The notes beneath the pieces are model-generated. The model saw only the letters and a list, made by a program, of their open reading frames with translations, ran no database searches and had not been told where the DNA came from. From Solen grandis (Eukaryota; Mollusca; Bivalvia; Adapedonta; Solenidae), in assembly GCA_021229015.1 (NCBI GenBank), contig CM037792.1:43467880-43531879 (forward strand): a stretch of DNA of 64,000 nt, written 5' to 3'. This document shows positions 37,732 to 48,859 of the stretch, in pieces. Both the position numbers and the translations under genes were made by a program. The stretch's first letter is position 1. Each line of letters begins with the position of its first letter.

Positions 37732-40117
37732 TGATATAGGCTGGTTTTTGAGAGGGGGGTGACCTACTTTCATTATTAATAACTTTTTTATTATGCATGT
37801 TTTTTACTTGAAATTTGGCACAGTTATTGCTTATAAAGATATAAATGTGTTACTATGTTTGTTTAAGAAAATATATAATATTCTTTATATTATATAATAT
37901 ATATGAAAATATATAATTTTTTCCCATCTTACAAAAAAAAATCAGAATCTACTTTCGGTTTGAAAGATACATGTTTATAATAGCCATGACAACAGCAGGG
38001 TTCAAAATAATAATAAAAATCATGCCTCAGTTTGGTATGAAACAGCAGAATGGGACAAATGGGAGTTAAATATTCCATTTTACTAGTAGAAAAAAATGTC
38101 CAAAATGAGAAAACTGCCATGGTAAGTCAGGTTCCACAAACCAGAGACTCCTCAAGGACCATTTTTCAGATGCAGTTTAGCATACTATCCAAGTTGACAT
38201 ATTGCGACACAGTATGAATCATAGAATTCTGCTTGAAAAGCATGATTGTGATGTTCCGCATCTGTGCCATGAGTTACTCTGCATAAATGTGGAACACTTT
38301 AGACTTGAGCCCCATGATATGAACATGAGACAGCAGATTTGTATTAATTAGCGGAGATGCTTAGCTCATGATGGCTATCATGAATGCCGTGACAGCTATT
38401 GTAAGTATTTGGCAAATTTTCTTTCTTCTTATTTATTTATTTATTTTATTTATTCTTTGGTTATGTGATTCTTTGTTTAAGGGATTGTGCTGTCTTTGGG
38501 GGACCATGTGTTTGTAGTGTTTTCATGCTTATATGTATATACTCCTCTCTCTCTCTCTCTCTCTCTCTTTATCTCTCTCTAATAAAGGACAAGCAAGAGC
38601 TTCCATTTATTAAAAAGCATTAATTTTTGCTCTAGGAATGCAGTTCAACAGAATTCATCACTTTACTGTGTTGTTGCTCTTTTATATATCATTTAGCAAA
38701 AGGGAGATAACTCATGAAATTATTTCTAGTACATAGGAATGGTTATCTCCCCTTATTGATGATTTTTGATCTAGTTTGCTTTTTATCTGTTGTCTCCTTT
38801 AATGATTTATATTTTATGATACTCTGTGCATTGGATTGGCAGCCGTTTCTCATTCAGGTCCTGGATAGCCATGTCTATTCTATCAGCTGCTTTCTGCTTG
38901 CTGCTCTTAGCTGGAGGTCAAATTTTTCCATTTTAGCTAATATGTACCAGCATCGCCAGTCACCCATTTATGCATCATTTGACCCTTCTGCCAGTCCATG
39001 ATCATGCTGGGGTGTTTGACACATGGTAAGGAGTTTGAACCTTATGATACAGCTTGCTTTGGGTGTGATTTAATGTGAGATGTAGTTGCAGTTAGTGCAT
39101 TTCAAGGCAGGAGATACTTTTTTCTCCTTCCCACCCATAAATTAGGCTGATCACAGCTGATTGACTCTTGATTATGACCTTAACATACATCATCATAGCC
39201 CATGGAAGTCATCGCACCCTCCACAAGTCTTATGCCCAAAGTTAATGCTGCATTCTGCTGTTTCTGATGAGAGGCCTAGATGTGGGCTCATGTTAGCCAA
39301 AGGCGCCTGTGCTGTTTTAGGAGTGGACTTTCTTGGCCTTACGGATTGACCCTCAGTCTCAAAGACCTCTCTGCTGCAGTCAGTATGTATCATGTAGGTG
39401 TCCATAGATGAAGAGTCAGTCAGTTTCAAGCCTTTGCTCTGTGGAATATGGCCAGTTTTTAAATGTGCAGCCATGTCACCTCTCATTGTGTTGATGAAAG
39501 TTTTTTTGCTTAAATGTTGATATTTTTATTAGGATTTTGGTGAAAATCAGCCCTATATATACTGAGAATGGTCTCCAGAGAATGCAGACATCTTCCAGTG
39601 ATGCTGACAATGGCACATGAAAGATACAATGACAACTGCATGTCACCCTTTGAAGTTTTGTATTACCCTGGTGAGATGGGGCCATCTGGCATTTGGCCAT
39701 TCAGACCCCCTGAAGTGCCTGCAATGGCCTGTTTCATAACAAGATATCTCCACAGTCTTTTATAGTAGAATGGTCAACTATGTCTCATTTAAAAGACAAA
39801 AGTGCACTCTTTCAGATGAACTAAAATTTGACAGGGTGAGACTTTTAATTTGTTTTATATTGTTGTTGTTTATGGAACACGATTTTTTTTATTTCATTGA
39901 AAAATACCCATAAATAAAGAAGTTATTAAAATTTTAGTGTTGACCATGTAAGCTAGACTGCATTTGTAACTGCAGTTATTTTGGGTATACACCAATCTTA
40001 CATAAAATGCTGTATTTTGATAAAATGCAGGAATATTTTGCTACAAATTCATACAATGGCTCAGTATACATTGTGCATCACTTTTAGACACTTTTTGAAT
40101 TTTTTTTGTACTAAATA
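37732..40117. other. Interior of the 3.9-kb insertion, no recognised gene
   Basis: Short open frames occur on both strands (for example 38714-39001 plus and 39193-39486 minus). A coding-like but stop-containing stretch lies near 38235-38410 (reads like LEPHDMNMRQQ and AHDGYHECRDSY). None matches a domain I can name. A CT microsatellite lies at about 38544-38580. This could be decayed transposase or captured host sequence; I cannot tell which. Confidence 0.4.
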
Positions 40118-40580
40118 GGACTAAGACCACACTAACCTGCCCATGGTTACCCTGTATCCGGATGTGCCTACACAGAAAATAGTGACCCTATTTAATGCTG
40201 AATTAAGGTGAGTTTTTGACTGAAAGACATGCAATAAAGGATCAAATTCTATAGAACACAGTTAAAATAGTCATAAAATGTCCAATTTAGAGGCCTTATT
40301 GCACCACAACCTTAAAATTTGAGCATTACTGAGAGGGGAATGTTTGAGAAAATTGGTGTGAAATGGCCGACCGGTGCACTAAATTCATACGTATGTTATT
40401 TTAGCTTAAATAGGTCAAAAAGTAGTCGGGTGACCCCATGTTTAAAATGTACAGAATTATTTCTCTTGAATAGATCTATCTAATGAGGGTAAGTTTGGAT
40501 GTCAATTTCCCTTACAGAAATTGTCATTTGCATATATGCTTATATAGAACATATAGTAAAATTAATTGTGGTCTTAGTCC
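40118..40580. repeat. 463-bp repeat copy 2, ends GGACTAAGACC / GGTCTTAGTCC
   Basis: Direct repeat of 37269-37731 with roughly a dozen substitutions and no net length change. Its immediate flanks are TA on both sides (AAATA and TACTGG), which would fit a TA-targeting MITE. TACT after this copy also matches TACT before copy 1. Confidence 0.85.
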
Positions 40581-40823
40581 TACTGGAAGAAAAACATTCC
40601 TTTCGCACGAAACGGCTAAGTGTATACTGCGGATCCACGGAGCCCCGGAATTTTTTTTTATATACTGGACTTAAAGTTTGCGAATTTCATAAATATTATT
40701 TAGTATATTAAAAATCCACAATAAAAACATGACTATTAACAATTTTCTCTTGAAAATACCATTTTAATAAGTTCCTTTCGTTCCTTTCGTCCCTTTCGTT
40801 CCTTTCGTGTTTTAGTCATACCC

Positions 40824-41884
40824 GCTCTAAGTATTTCCTCATTGGTTATTGGGCCATTGATTTCTTCATTATAATTTATATTGTTGTCATTTTCATTTGT
40901 ATCATATGTTTCAGAGTCATCAAGATTTTCATTCAAACTTTTGAAATATTCATAAAAGTTTTGTAAAGAAGCAGTGATATTAGACGTAGTACCTTTAGAA
41001 TCATTTAGACTTTTCCAGTAATGTTTAGGATCGTTTGTTTTCAATTTTTAGGTCATTATATTTATTTCGAGATATTCTCATGGTATTTTTGTATTTTTTA
41101 CTTACTTCATGTAGCAAATTTTTAAAATATTGTGTTTTATATTTATTATATGACGTTCTTGTTTTATTGTATATATCTCGCATTTTCTGGCATGATCGGT
41201 CAAACCAGGGATAAACTTTTTTATCCTGTTTTTTATTTGTTTTATATTTCGCATTGCTATTTATGAATCCAAATGATTTTTTGGATGTATTCCCAAACAT
41301 GTGAGCGATACCAGACACTATTTCATCCAGTTGTTTTTGTGTTATGTCATCGTTGTCAGTCATCATGTTAAGTTTCATTTCTATTTCTGATACTTTAATC
41401 ATGTATACCCATAATTTTATTTTCGTTTTATTCTCAGTAATTGTTGTTTGATCTTTATTTTATGTTTATACTAATTTAGTTTTCAGTTTAGCTGTGAGTG
41501 GACAATGGACATCCGAAAAAAGGCAACAGAAGTCATCTACTTTAAAATCAGCGATATTTTCAAATACAAACGATGTTGAAATAAAATAGTCAACAACACT
41601 AAAGTTTTCGCAGGTTAACATCGGGTTTTCATAGTCTCCAATAATCCGGCCATTCCAAATAAACATGTCATTATTTTTGCATAAATCAATGAAATTATAA
41701 CCGTATTGATTTATTGTACTGTCTATGCACTTTCTGTTTATTGGTATATTACAATTCTTAAAGTTTTCAAGAATTTTCCGTTTCGTTTTCCATTCTTCAA
41801 GTTGTTTAGGACGTTCGGTAATGACCGTTCGTAAATGATTATATATAGTTATCAGGTTTGGATGGTCGGTAAAATGAATTTCAA
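40824..41884 (-). pseudogene. LINE A ORF2, endonuclease C-terminus and linker to RT
   Basis: Minus-strand continuation of LINE A between its two insertions. It begins with FTDHPNLITIYNHLR and LEEWKTKRKILENF, then NGRIIGDYENPML, SVVDYFIS and CCLFSDVHCPLT. The last is the conserved SDHxPL-type end of the APE-like endonuclease, here SDVHCPL. The linker follows (RMRDIYNKTR-like basic region, KTNDPKHYWKSLND) and ends at EEILRA at the target duplication. A stop near 41466 and a frameshift near 41035 interrupt the frame. Confidence 0.85.
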
Positions 41885-41889
41885 CTAGT

Positions 41890-42433
41890 AAAATACCTTT
41901 TATATGTTAATACACACTCATGTATGTAATGAAAAAACTGTTTATACGAATATCGTACTTTTTATTGCATAAAGACATTCAAAAACATGTCTTATTAGCA
42001 AATTTTAGAAATTGAATGGAGAATGTACACAATTGACACTTTTAACATGAGTAAAATGGATTTCAACTCTACAATCAACCACACTCACACGCACTCATTT
42101 GCCATACTTTCAAAGTCGAAACATGGAAAATACAGTTGGAAAATTATTAAAATAAATGTAAAAAAGGTGTTTGGGGTAAGGTAAAATACTGTTTTCAATA
42201 GTAATATAGACAAATATTATTATATCAATACTTTGTTAATTATTAGCAGAAATAACGTTTTTACTAAATAACGTTTTGTGATTTTAAAACTTAACATAAA
42301 AAATCTTATGCAAATATTAGTTGAAGGAAAATGTACTCAAGTTTAATTTTAACATAGAAAAATGACTTTCAGATTATACAGATAACCCAATCTCGTGCCA
42401 CGCAATGTCCTTTTCATTAAATTATGAAGATGT
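41890..42433. other. Probable 3' untranslated region of LINE B
   Basis: AT-rich non-coding sequence between the LINE B stop codon and the left edge of the composite insertion. No motif is recognised. Confidence 0.4.
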
Positions 42434-43665
42434 TCAAACCTGAGCAAGAAATAAAAGTCTAGAATTTTCTATTTCAAGTGTATGTTTGAATAATGAATAT
42501 GTATTAAGCCGTGAAGAATTATTTATCTGAGAATACCAGTCCTGATGGAAAATATCGATAATCCTCTTTTTTATTACTTCTAATGTAAAATTATCAATAC
42601 TTTGGCTTAGCCATAAATTACCAAATCCATGTTCATTTAAAATACCTTTTAACTGGGTAACCCAATTTTTATTTCTATATGTCTTACCATTATAATCATC
42701 TTCTTTTAATTTATAATACATTTTTTTAACTAAGCTATTTTCATCTAAAGTTATTATTTTTTTCCAATATTTAATCATATTTATTTTTCTATAAACAGAT
42801 AATGGCATTCGACCGAGTTCCCCATATAAAGCGGATAAATTTGTAGATTTTTTTACACCGAGAATGTAACGAAGAAATTTGACATGTACCATTTCAATAT
42901 CAGTAGCTGGATGCATGCCCCATATTTCTGAACAGAAATTTAATTTGGAACCCACTAAAATATCAAATAATTTGAGTTGTTGTTTAACAGGTAATTCAAC
43001 ATTTTGGAGTATTTGATATAATCTGCTTAATGAATATCTCGCGTACTGTGAAAATCGTTTCTGAGACCTATGAAAATTACCGTTTTTAAACAAGTCCATA
43101 CCAAGGTATTTAAAAGAATTTACAATTTCCACCTGGGTGCCGTATATGTGTAGATCAATATGTGATGTCCTTCCAGTTTCAAAAATCATAGCTTTTGTTT
43201 TTTCTACATTTATCCTTAGACCCCACATGTTACAGTAGTTTTCAACATCTTTTAGCATGTAGCGTAGCGTTTCCGGTGATTTGGCAAATAAAACCATGTC
43301 ATCGGCGTATAGTAGTAAGAATAGTTTTACATCTTCAAGGGAAATAACTCCAGGTAGGTTTGAATTAATATTGCTAATCAAATCATTTACAAAAAACATC
43401 GCTAACAGAGGAGAACTAGGATCCCCCTGTTTTACCCCTGTATATGATTAAAAAACATAGACATCTTTGATTTATAACGAACACAAGATTTAACACCGTT
43501 ATACATTGCTTTAAGGGCATTTACAAATTGGCAGCTGACGTTTTCTTTTAATAATTTATGCCATAAATATTCATGATCAATTCTGTCGAAAAATTGCTGG
43601 TAATCGATAAAGACACAGTAAAGTTTTTCTTTTTCACTTATGACTTTTGAAATAATTGATTGTAA
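42434..43665 (-). pseudogene. LINE B fragment, reverse transcriptase palm to thumb
   Basis: Minus strand. It reads LYCVFIDYQQFFDRIDHEYL and GVKQGDPSSPLLAMFF, then LLYADDMVLF, KYLGMDLFKNGN, NFCSEIWGMHP, LGVKKSTNLSALYGELG and a C-terminal tail to the stop at 42434. A one-base frameshift at about 43440 separates the two halves. It starts abruptly at about 43665 and lacks ORF1 and the endonuclease, so it is a 5'-truncated insertion. It is closely related in layout to LINE C (48860-49957). Confidence 0.88.
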
Positions 43666-43669
43666 TATT

Positions 43670-44240
43670 TAATACATTTATAATATGTGATTAATGTATG
43701 CATTGGTTAATTAAAGGTAGAGAGGAAGTTATGTTCGCTGAGTGGTTTAATGTACGGGATTTAAATTAATCAGCGGAATACTTTAGAGATAATATCTGAA
43801 TACTGGGTATATTAATATTTATTAATATGTTACTAATTATTTTTGAAATATTAATTATCAAATAATAAATATAATGTATGTCCATATTATTATTTTTTAT
43901 CATCATAATCAATTATTATTATTATTATTATTATTTTATGAAATATTAATTATCAAATAATAAATATAATTTTTATTAGTATATTATATTATCATAATCT
44001 AACATTATGATTATTATCATTATTGGATATTGGAACAATATACATATTATATATCTCTCTCTCTTTCTCTCTCTGACTGGGAGTTGTATATGATTTATGT
44101 TTATTGTAGTTCATTGTTTCGTGGGAGGATTTATTTAGTTAACAACATGTAACAAACAAATAAAAACATACAAAGCCATAAAGAGGTTGTCAGAAACAAT
44201 GTCACTGTCTAAAACTCAATAACACACACATCAGATCATG
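43670..44240. other. AT-rich segment with ATT and CT simple repeats
   Basis: Contains an (ATT)n tract at about 43914-43935, a repeated AAATATTAATTATCAAATAA motif, and a CT tract near 44056. No coding sequence. Confidence 0.5.
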
Positions 44241-44264
44241 CAGACTTCCCGAAAACCGTCAGAA

Positions 44265-44572
44265 CTACTGATCGTCATCGCGGTAGAGATGCAGGGTAGC
44301 CTCCGTTGGACCGATGGCACTGATATGACTGATCGTCCTCAGCAGGGCAGTAGTGGCCAGGTCCTCCTCCTCATATCGGTTCCAGGCCTCCTCCAGTTTC
44401 CCGTGGATCCTGGCGTACTTCTTCCGGCGAATCTTCGTGAGGAGGTTCTCCGACACCAGTCTCACCTGAAGGTCGACGGTTTCGACTTCCTCACGAAGAA
44501 TCACCGAAAGCTTGTAGATTCCGAGGTTCGGATTCCCTGCCCGAGCATTCAGTCTGCGGTGCCATCCTGAAA
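44265..44572 (-). pseudogene. MULE-type transposase remnant, exon 2 (C-terminus)
   Basis: It begins after AATTTCAG with a split codon that joins exon 1 to give LEG-WHRRLNARAG. It then reads GIYKLSVILREEVETVDLQV and SENLLTKIRRKKYARIHGKL, and ends at a TAG at 44265. This continues the RTNNDVEGWHNRLN region of MULE proteins without frame disruption across a 247-bp intron. The 308-bp exon is intact. Splicing is inferred only from the sites and frame. Confidence 0.75.
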
Positions 44573-44819
44573 TTAATAGAAGTATATTATAACATATATA
44601 ACAAAAAGGTATGGTTCTCGATGTCTTAAATAAGTGGTGATGAGGTAAGTAATACATGTAGTATTTTTAATTCTTTAAACTGATATATTAGGAGAAAGTA
44701 CATTACTACATAAAAATATTTTTTCTCAACGTGTAATAATTAATTGGTGGTGAGGTAATAATATTTTAAGGACAGAAAGGGAGAGGAAAAGATACATTCA
44801 CATATATCATTTTAACATA

Positions 44820-45061
44820 CCTTCTAGGTCGTTGTTTGTGCGTACAATCTCACGGAAGACGCACCAGTTGGCTGGACTCCAGATGGCTCCTCTCACCCAT
44901 GTCCTCTCCATGTAGCAGACGACGTTGAGCACAGGACCGCCGACTTCCTCTGCGATGGACTTCAGCCTGTTGAAGGCGGCGACGATCTGTTCCTGAGGAA
45001 GGTAGGGAAGCGACATCACCTTCCTCAGGAAGTCATACTTGTCCCCGTGTTGATGGTATGC
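44820..45061 (-). pseudogene. MULE-type transposase remnant, exon 1
   Basis: Minus strand. It reads YHQHGDKYDFLRKVMSLPYL, EQIVAAFNRLKSIAEE, ERTWVRGAIWSPANWCVF and VRTNNDLEG. The WSVF/WCVF-x-RTNNDVEGWH block is the signature at the C-terminal side of the catalytic domain of MULE transposase-derived proteins common in invertebrates. It has a TTTCAG acceptor in phase 1 and a GAAG|GTATGT donor. The upstream part, with the DDE core, is not found, so it is 5' incomplete. Confidence 0.75.
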
Positions 45062-45600
45062 TGAAATTGTAAGAACTTCAATCAATGCCGGTGCGTTAGA
45101 TGTTTACTTACAATCAACCTTTGGTGACCGCCAACTTCAAACCACGCGCTGGACCAATTAAAGGATGTGTGAATTGTTTTCTTAAACTGAGATTAATCAT
45201 CGTTAATGGATTACAAATTTCAATTAATGCGCATGCCAATAGTGTTTAATAAGAACTTTAATGAATTAACGGTTTGATGAAGTTTGAACTGATATAATGG
45301 GTTATCAGCAATTTGACTTACAGCTAAATCGTTATTATAATTATGTTAATTTTATTAAATAATTTTCAAAGAATGTCGCTATCTGTTTATACCTTCTTTT
45401 TTTGTAATTGTATTTTCATCATATATGTGTAATTTATATTTTAATTTTAACATCAATTTTTCATTCTCTCTTACTTATCCTTCTTTCTTTTTGTCTGTCT
45501 GTCTCTCACTCTCTCTCTCTGATTTTTTTTCTTTTTTTTCTTTATATATCTTATTTTAAAATATTAACATATTGCGCCGTATAAACTGTAAAGCCCCGCA
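45062..45600. other. Non-coding sequence upstream of the MULE exons
   Basis: No further transposase exon is recognised on the minus strand here. It contains a short CT-rich tract near 45500. Confidence 0.4.
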
Positions 45601-45855
45601 CATTTACCATATTTACCGAACATAAAATGGCCAATCATGGGATTCATTGAAGCACTAACACTTTTTATTCTTTTAATGAGATAATTTTTATTATTATTTT
45701 CATTTATATCTTGTCAACAAATGACTTAATAAGTGATATGAGAGGTATTTCATATACAAATATACTATTGAAAACCAATTTACCGAACCGTCCACTCATT
45801 TTCCTATATAAAATCAATTTACCGAACTGGCAATTTACCGAAACGTCCGGTACCC

Positions 45856-46390
45856 TTCAAGTTCATATAAATCTGACAAAATTCCGTCCGTGAAAATGTA
45901 GTCAGACAAATGTCCAGAACGGGCATTGAAATCGCCAATTAATAAACAATGTTTACTACTGCCAAAATATCTGAAAAGTTCATTTTGTATCTCAAAGAAT
46001 GGGTCTTTATGTGCAAACCTTGAGCCAGATGGCGGAACATAAATAATTCCGCACTTTAGGTCTTCGTCATATGGAGTATTTGTTGTGCCATATATACGTT
46101 TGGAAATTGTAAAGAACTTGACAAGATTTGATTGCGATTTGTTATCAATTTTGACATAATCAGACAGATCGTTTTTAATTAACAGAGCTATTCCACCTGA
46201 ACGATAATTTGTGATTTTTCTGCGGGTAAACGAATACGTAGTATATCCCGGGACCTGAATGTGATCTGTATCATCTGTTTTAATTTCTTGTAAACCTATT
46301 ATATCATAATTGCATATATATGACATAAAATCTGGACAATTTAATTTTGACAAGATACCACATACAATTAAAGATAAAATATTTAAATCA
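45856..46390 (-). pseudogene. LINE A ORF2, N-terminal APE-like endonuclease (broken)
   Basis: Minus strand. It reads LSLIVCGILSKL, DIIGLQEIKTDD, GGIALLIKNDL, CGIIYVPPSGS, then LLIGDFNARSG and ILSDLYELEG, where it is cut by the insertion at 41885-45855. LQEIK carries the catalytic Glu and GDFNAR the Asp/Asn of the APE family. The usual Asn in the first motif (SLNVCG) reads Ile here, suggesting a dead copy. Downstream endonuclease sequence resumes at 41884. Confidence 0.88.
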
Positions 46391-46478
46391 GCATAAGAAG
46401 TACAATCATCAGTCTTATGATTTACCGGTGGGTCATGGTAGCCGTTTCCCAGACACGGCTAGTCACATTTCCCGCTAT

Positions 46479-47497
46479 TCAACGGTATCCCTCCCGAGCT
46501 TCACGTGCTTTCACTGATGCCTGGTCATGATCTTTTTCAGCGGTGGGTAATGTTATCATTGGGGACGTCTGGATTTCCATACACGCTTCTTTTGGTAAAG
46601 TTTGTGTGCTAGGTTTTTGTAATGTTGACGGAGAATTTTGCGTCCACATTGGCCCCTGCGTAAAATCGTCGCTCTCACTTTCACTGGAGACAACGTAGGG
46701 TTTTTTGTACATTGTGTTTTCAAGCGGAGAAGTTGCCTTTTTCTTGCCTGCCCTGCGAGGAGTGTTTTCCTCTAAATGTGAAAACCTGTTTTTAGTATGA
46801 AATGAATTTTCTGCTTTTGTACCTGTTGTCCGCGTGAATGTTCTTGATGTACATGTATATGTGTTTCGGGTTCGTGTTGCTTGTGTAGAGAATTGTTCCT
46901 GACCGGCATTCTTTCCTGTTTTGGTGTCCCCCCTTTCATAAGTTTTATGTTTTGTATTGTCGATTTGTTCATTGTAGGGTGTTTTTTTCTGTTCTATATA
47001 GCTCTCCGTTTATATACAGTTTATCTCTAACCAATCGTACTTTGTTAGTCTTGTCTTTTCGCGCCTCTCTCGCAACTTCATATAAGACTCTTCTCTTACT
47101 CTCAATTTCTGGGGGAAATTGTTCAGAAACTCCAAACTTTGTTCCTGACAATGTTTGTGGTGCCATTAATAGGACGTGTTCCCTGTCTTTGAAAAAGGTA
47201 AATTTCGCTACAATCGGTCGCGGTCTTGCATTTCTATTATTGTAGCGCCCTAAACGGTGTACCCGGTCAAAAGAAATATCTTCCTGAATTCCGATTTCAG
47301 CTTTAATAAACTCTTTTATTGTGTGTTCGCAGTTTTCCGCGCTTCCATTTATCATTTTAATTTCTGGGACACCAAAAAATAATAAATTATCCCGCATATT
47401 TCGCCATCTTATGTCTATGACCTTGTCGTCTGTCTCTCTTAGCTGTTTATTCATGTCGTCATGTTGGTTCTCTAGCGCTCTCAGACGTTTCTTAATA
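46479..47497 (-). pseudogene. LINE A ORF1 (RRM-type nucleic-acid-binding protein), 5' truncated
   Basis: Minus strand. It starts in a coiled-coil-like stretch (IKKRLRALENQHDDMNKQLR), followed by an RRM-like core: RWRNMRDNLLFFGVPE, FDRVHRLGRYNNR, RPIVAKFTFFKDRE. A C-terminal domain follows (FPPEIESKRRVLYEVAREAR, DKLYINGELYR), as in L1/Tx1-type and many invertebrate LINE ORF1 proteins. A Ser/Thr-rich tail with an intervening frameshift near 46770 and 46970 ends at the stop at 46479. About 90 bp separate it from ORF2. The 5' end is lost at about 47497, where a dispersed repeat begins. Confidence 0.85.
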
Positions 47498-48859
47498 TGA
47501 TCTATTTAATATGTATGTGAATTCATGCTGTGACCTATACTTCACAGTTGGATGAACATGATGAAATTGTTTTTCCTCAGGTTTACCTTTGCGTTTAAGG
47601 TTTTTTTCTATGAAGATGACTTCACACCTTGATGAAACTAGGTACACATATACATCATGATATGATCTATTTAATATTAATGCGAATTCATGCTGTGACC
47701 TATATTTTACAGTTGGATGAACAATATACCTAAAAGAACACGTACGATGTTCATATTATGGATGTTATCAAAGCAATAACTCGCTAAAGCCTGTAGAAAG
47801 TACCGAGGTCGTGTTCCATGTTGTACATCACTTCACTGATTGTCCGAGTTTCAGAGCGCAGGTCGCTGATAATTGAAAAGCTTGCATGCATTGTCTTGCT
47901 AACATTGTCTTACTAACAATCCGGTGCGTAGCCCTGCTTATAACACTCGACAGAGGAGTTGGCAGTATAGATGGATGGATGGATGGGGATAACCTCTTTA
48001 AACTAGTCCTTCAATACAATTGACATTTAAACGAATGATTTTTAAGAAGCCCAGTGTCACTTAAATAAATGCTCGAAAGTTCAGTGATGACACCTAAATG
48101 TGTAAAAGAATATAAATTATTTACCCGAAATATTGTTAATCAGATTTTTACCCTCTTCTGATTTTCCCTTTCCTTAAAAATTTCTTCCTTTTTGTTTGTA
48201 TATTTTGAAAAAAAATTTTCTTTTTGTATTGTTTATTCCCTGTTCTTTATTTTTGTATATTTTCTGTCAAAAAAAACTTTATTTTTTTATGTTATATAAG
48301 TGACCTTTTCATTTTCAGGTACTTCATTTGTACAATGCTCTCACATGACAAATATTTACTCGATAAATAAAAAAATTTGTATTGTATTGAAATTCTGTTT
48401 TCAGAAAAGCATTATTTAATGCCATAAATCAATATGCGAATGAACTTGAAGTTATTAAATTGAAGATCTTACATGTAAATATTCATATTTGGCGCAATGG
48501 TAAGCCCATTGTGCCTCGGTAAAATACGCAAAGGAAGTTTGCTAGACAAAATGAATTGAAAAATATAATGATCAATTTATAATGTTTTAAATTTAATTAA
48601 TATATTATAATTAGAAGTCGTTATTAATTTGAATACTTATATCATTAAGATTTTTCATATATCGCGCAATGTAAATTACCGCGAAATGGAAATTCCATTG
48701 CGCTTTAGCAATACCACGCAATGGAAAGTTATATGTTCATATGCAAACTCTTAACTAACGACAAGTTATGAAGACAAGTTATTTAAATATTAGATTCTCC
48801 AAATTTAAACTGCTCGATTCATTATAAATTTGTCATGTACCAGATCATAGACATACACA
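47498..48859. other. Dispersed repeat pair and unique AT-rich sequence
   Basis: Two partial copies of a dispersed repeat (GAATTCATGCTGTGACCTAT, at about 47519 and 47688) flank a TTTACCTTTGCGTTTAAG segment. That segment is shared with 12735-12760 and 33898-33960. The rest is AT-rich. There is a GGAT tract at 47971 and several ATTGCG-containing segments near 48490-48720. No gene recognised. Confidence 0.5.

Larger units (their letters stand above)
36898..40823. mobile_element. DNA transposon, 3926 bp, inserted in the LINE; 8-bp target duplication
   Basis: The element is flanked by GCTCTAAG on both sides (36890-36897 and 40824-40831). Its ends are inverted repeats: GGTATGACTAAAACACGAAA on the left and the reverse complement on the right. 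Subterminal CGAAAGGRAC units continue inward, two on the left and four on the right. Removing it and one GCTCTAAG restores an uninterrupted LINE frame across the junction (NEEILRA then VKTLKNNKAPG). No transposase domain is recognised inside, so it looks non-autonomous. The 8-bp duplication suits hAT, MULE, Merlin or P/KDZ-type elements; the terminal bases do not decide among them. It contains two 463-bp direct repeats and a CT tract near 38544. Confidence 0.88.
41885..45855. mobile_element. Composite insertion (3971 bp) in LINE A endonuclease
   Basis: LINE A endonuclease sequence stops at 45856 and resumes at 41884. A 5-bp TTCAA flanks both sides (41880-41884 and 45856-45860). The block holds a second LINE fragment (42434-43665), an AT-rich segment and a two-exon MULE transposase remnant. 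Its right end has several ATTTACCGAA motifs (near 45610, 45779, 45817, 45831) and terminates GGTACCC. The left end does not mirror that terminus, so the block is probably more than one insertion or a MULE that has lost its left end. Confidence 0.65.

Noticed and set aside
37269..40580. LTR retrotransposon
   Set aside because: The 463-bp direct repeats lack TG..CA ends. No primer-binding site, polypurine tract or gag-pol coding is seen, so it is kept only as an alternative to paired MITEs.
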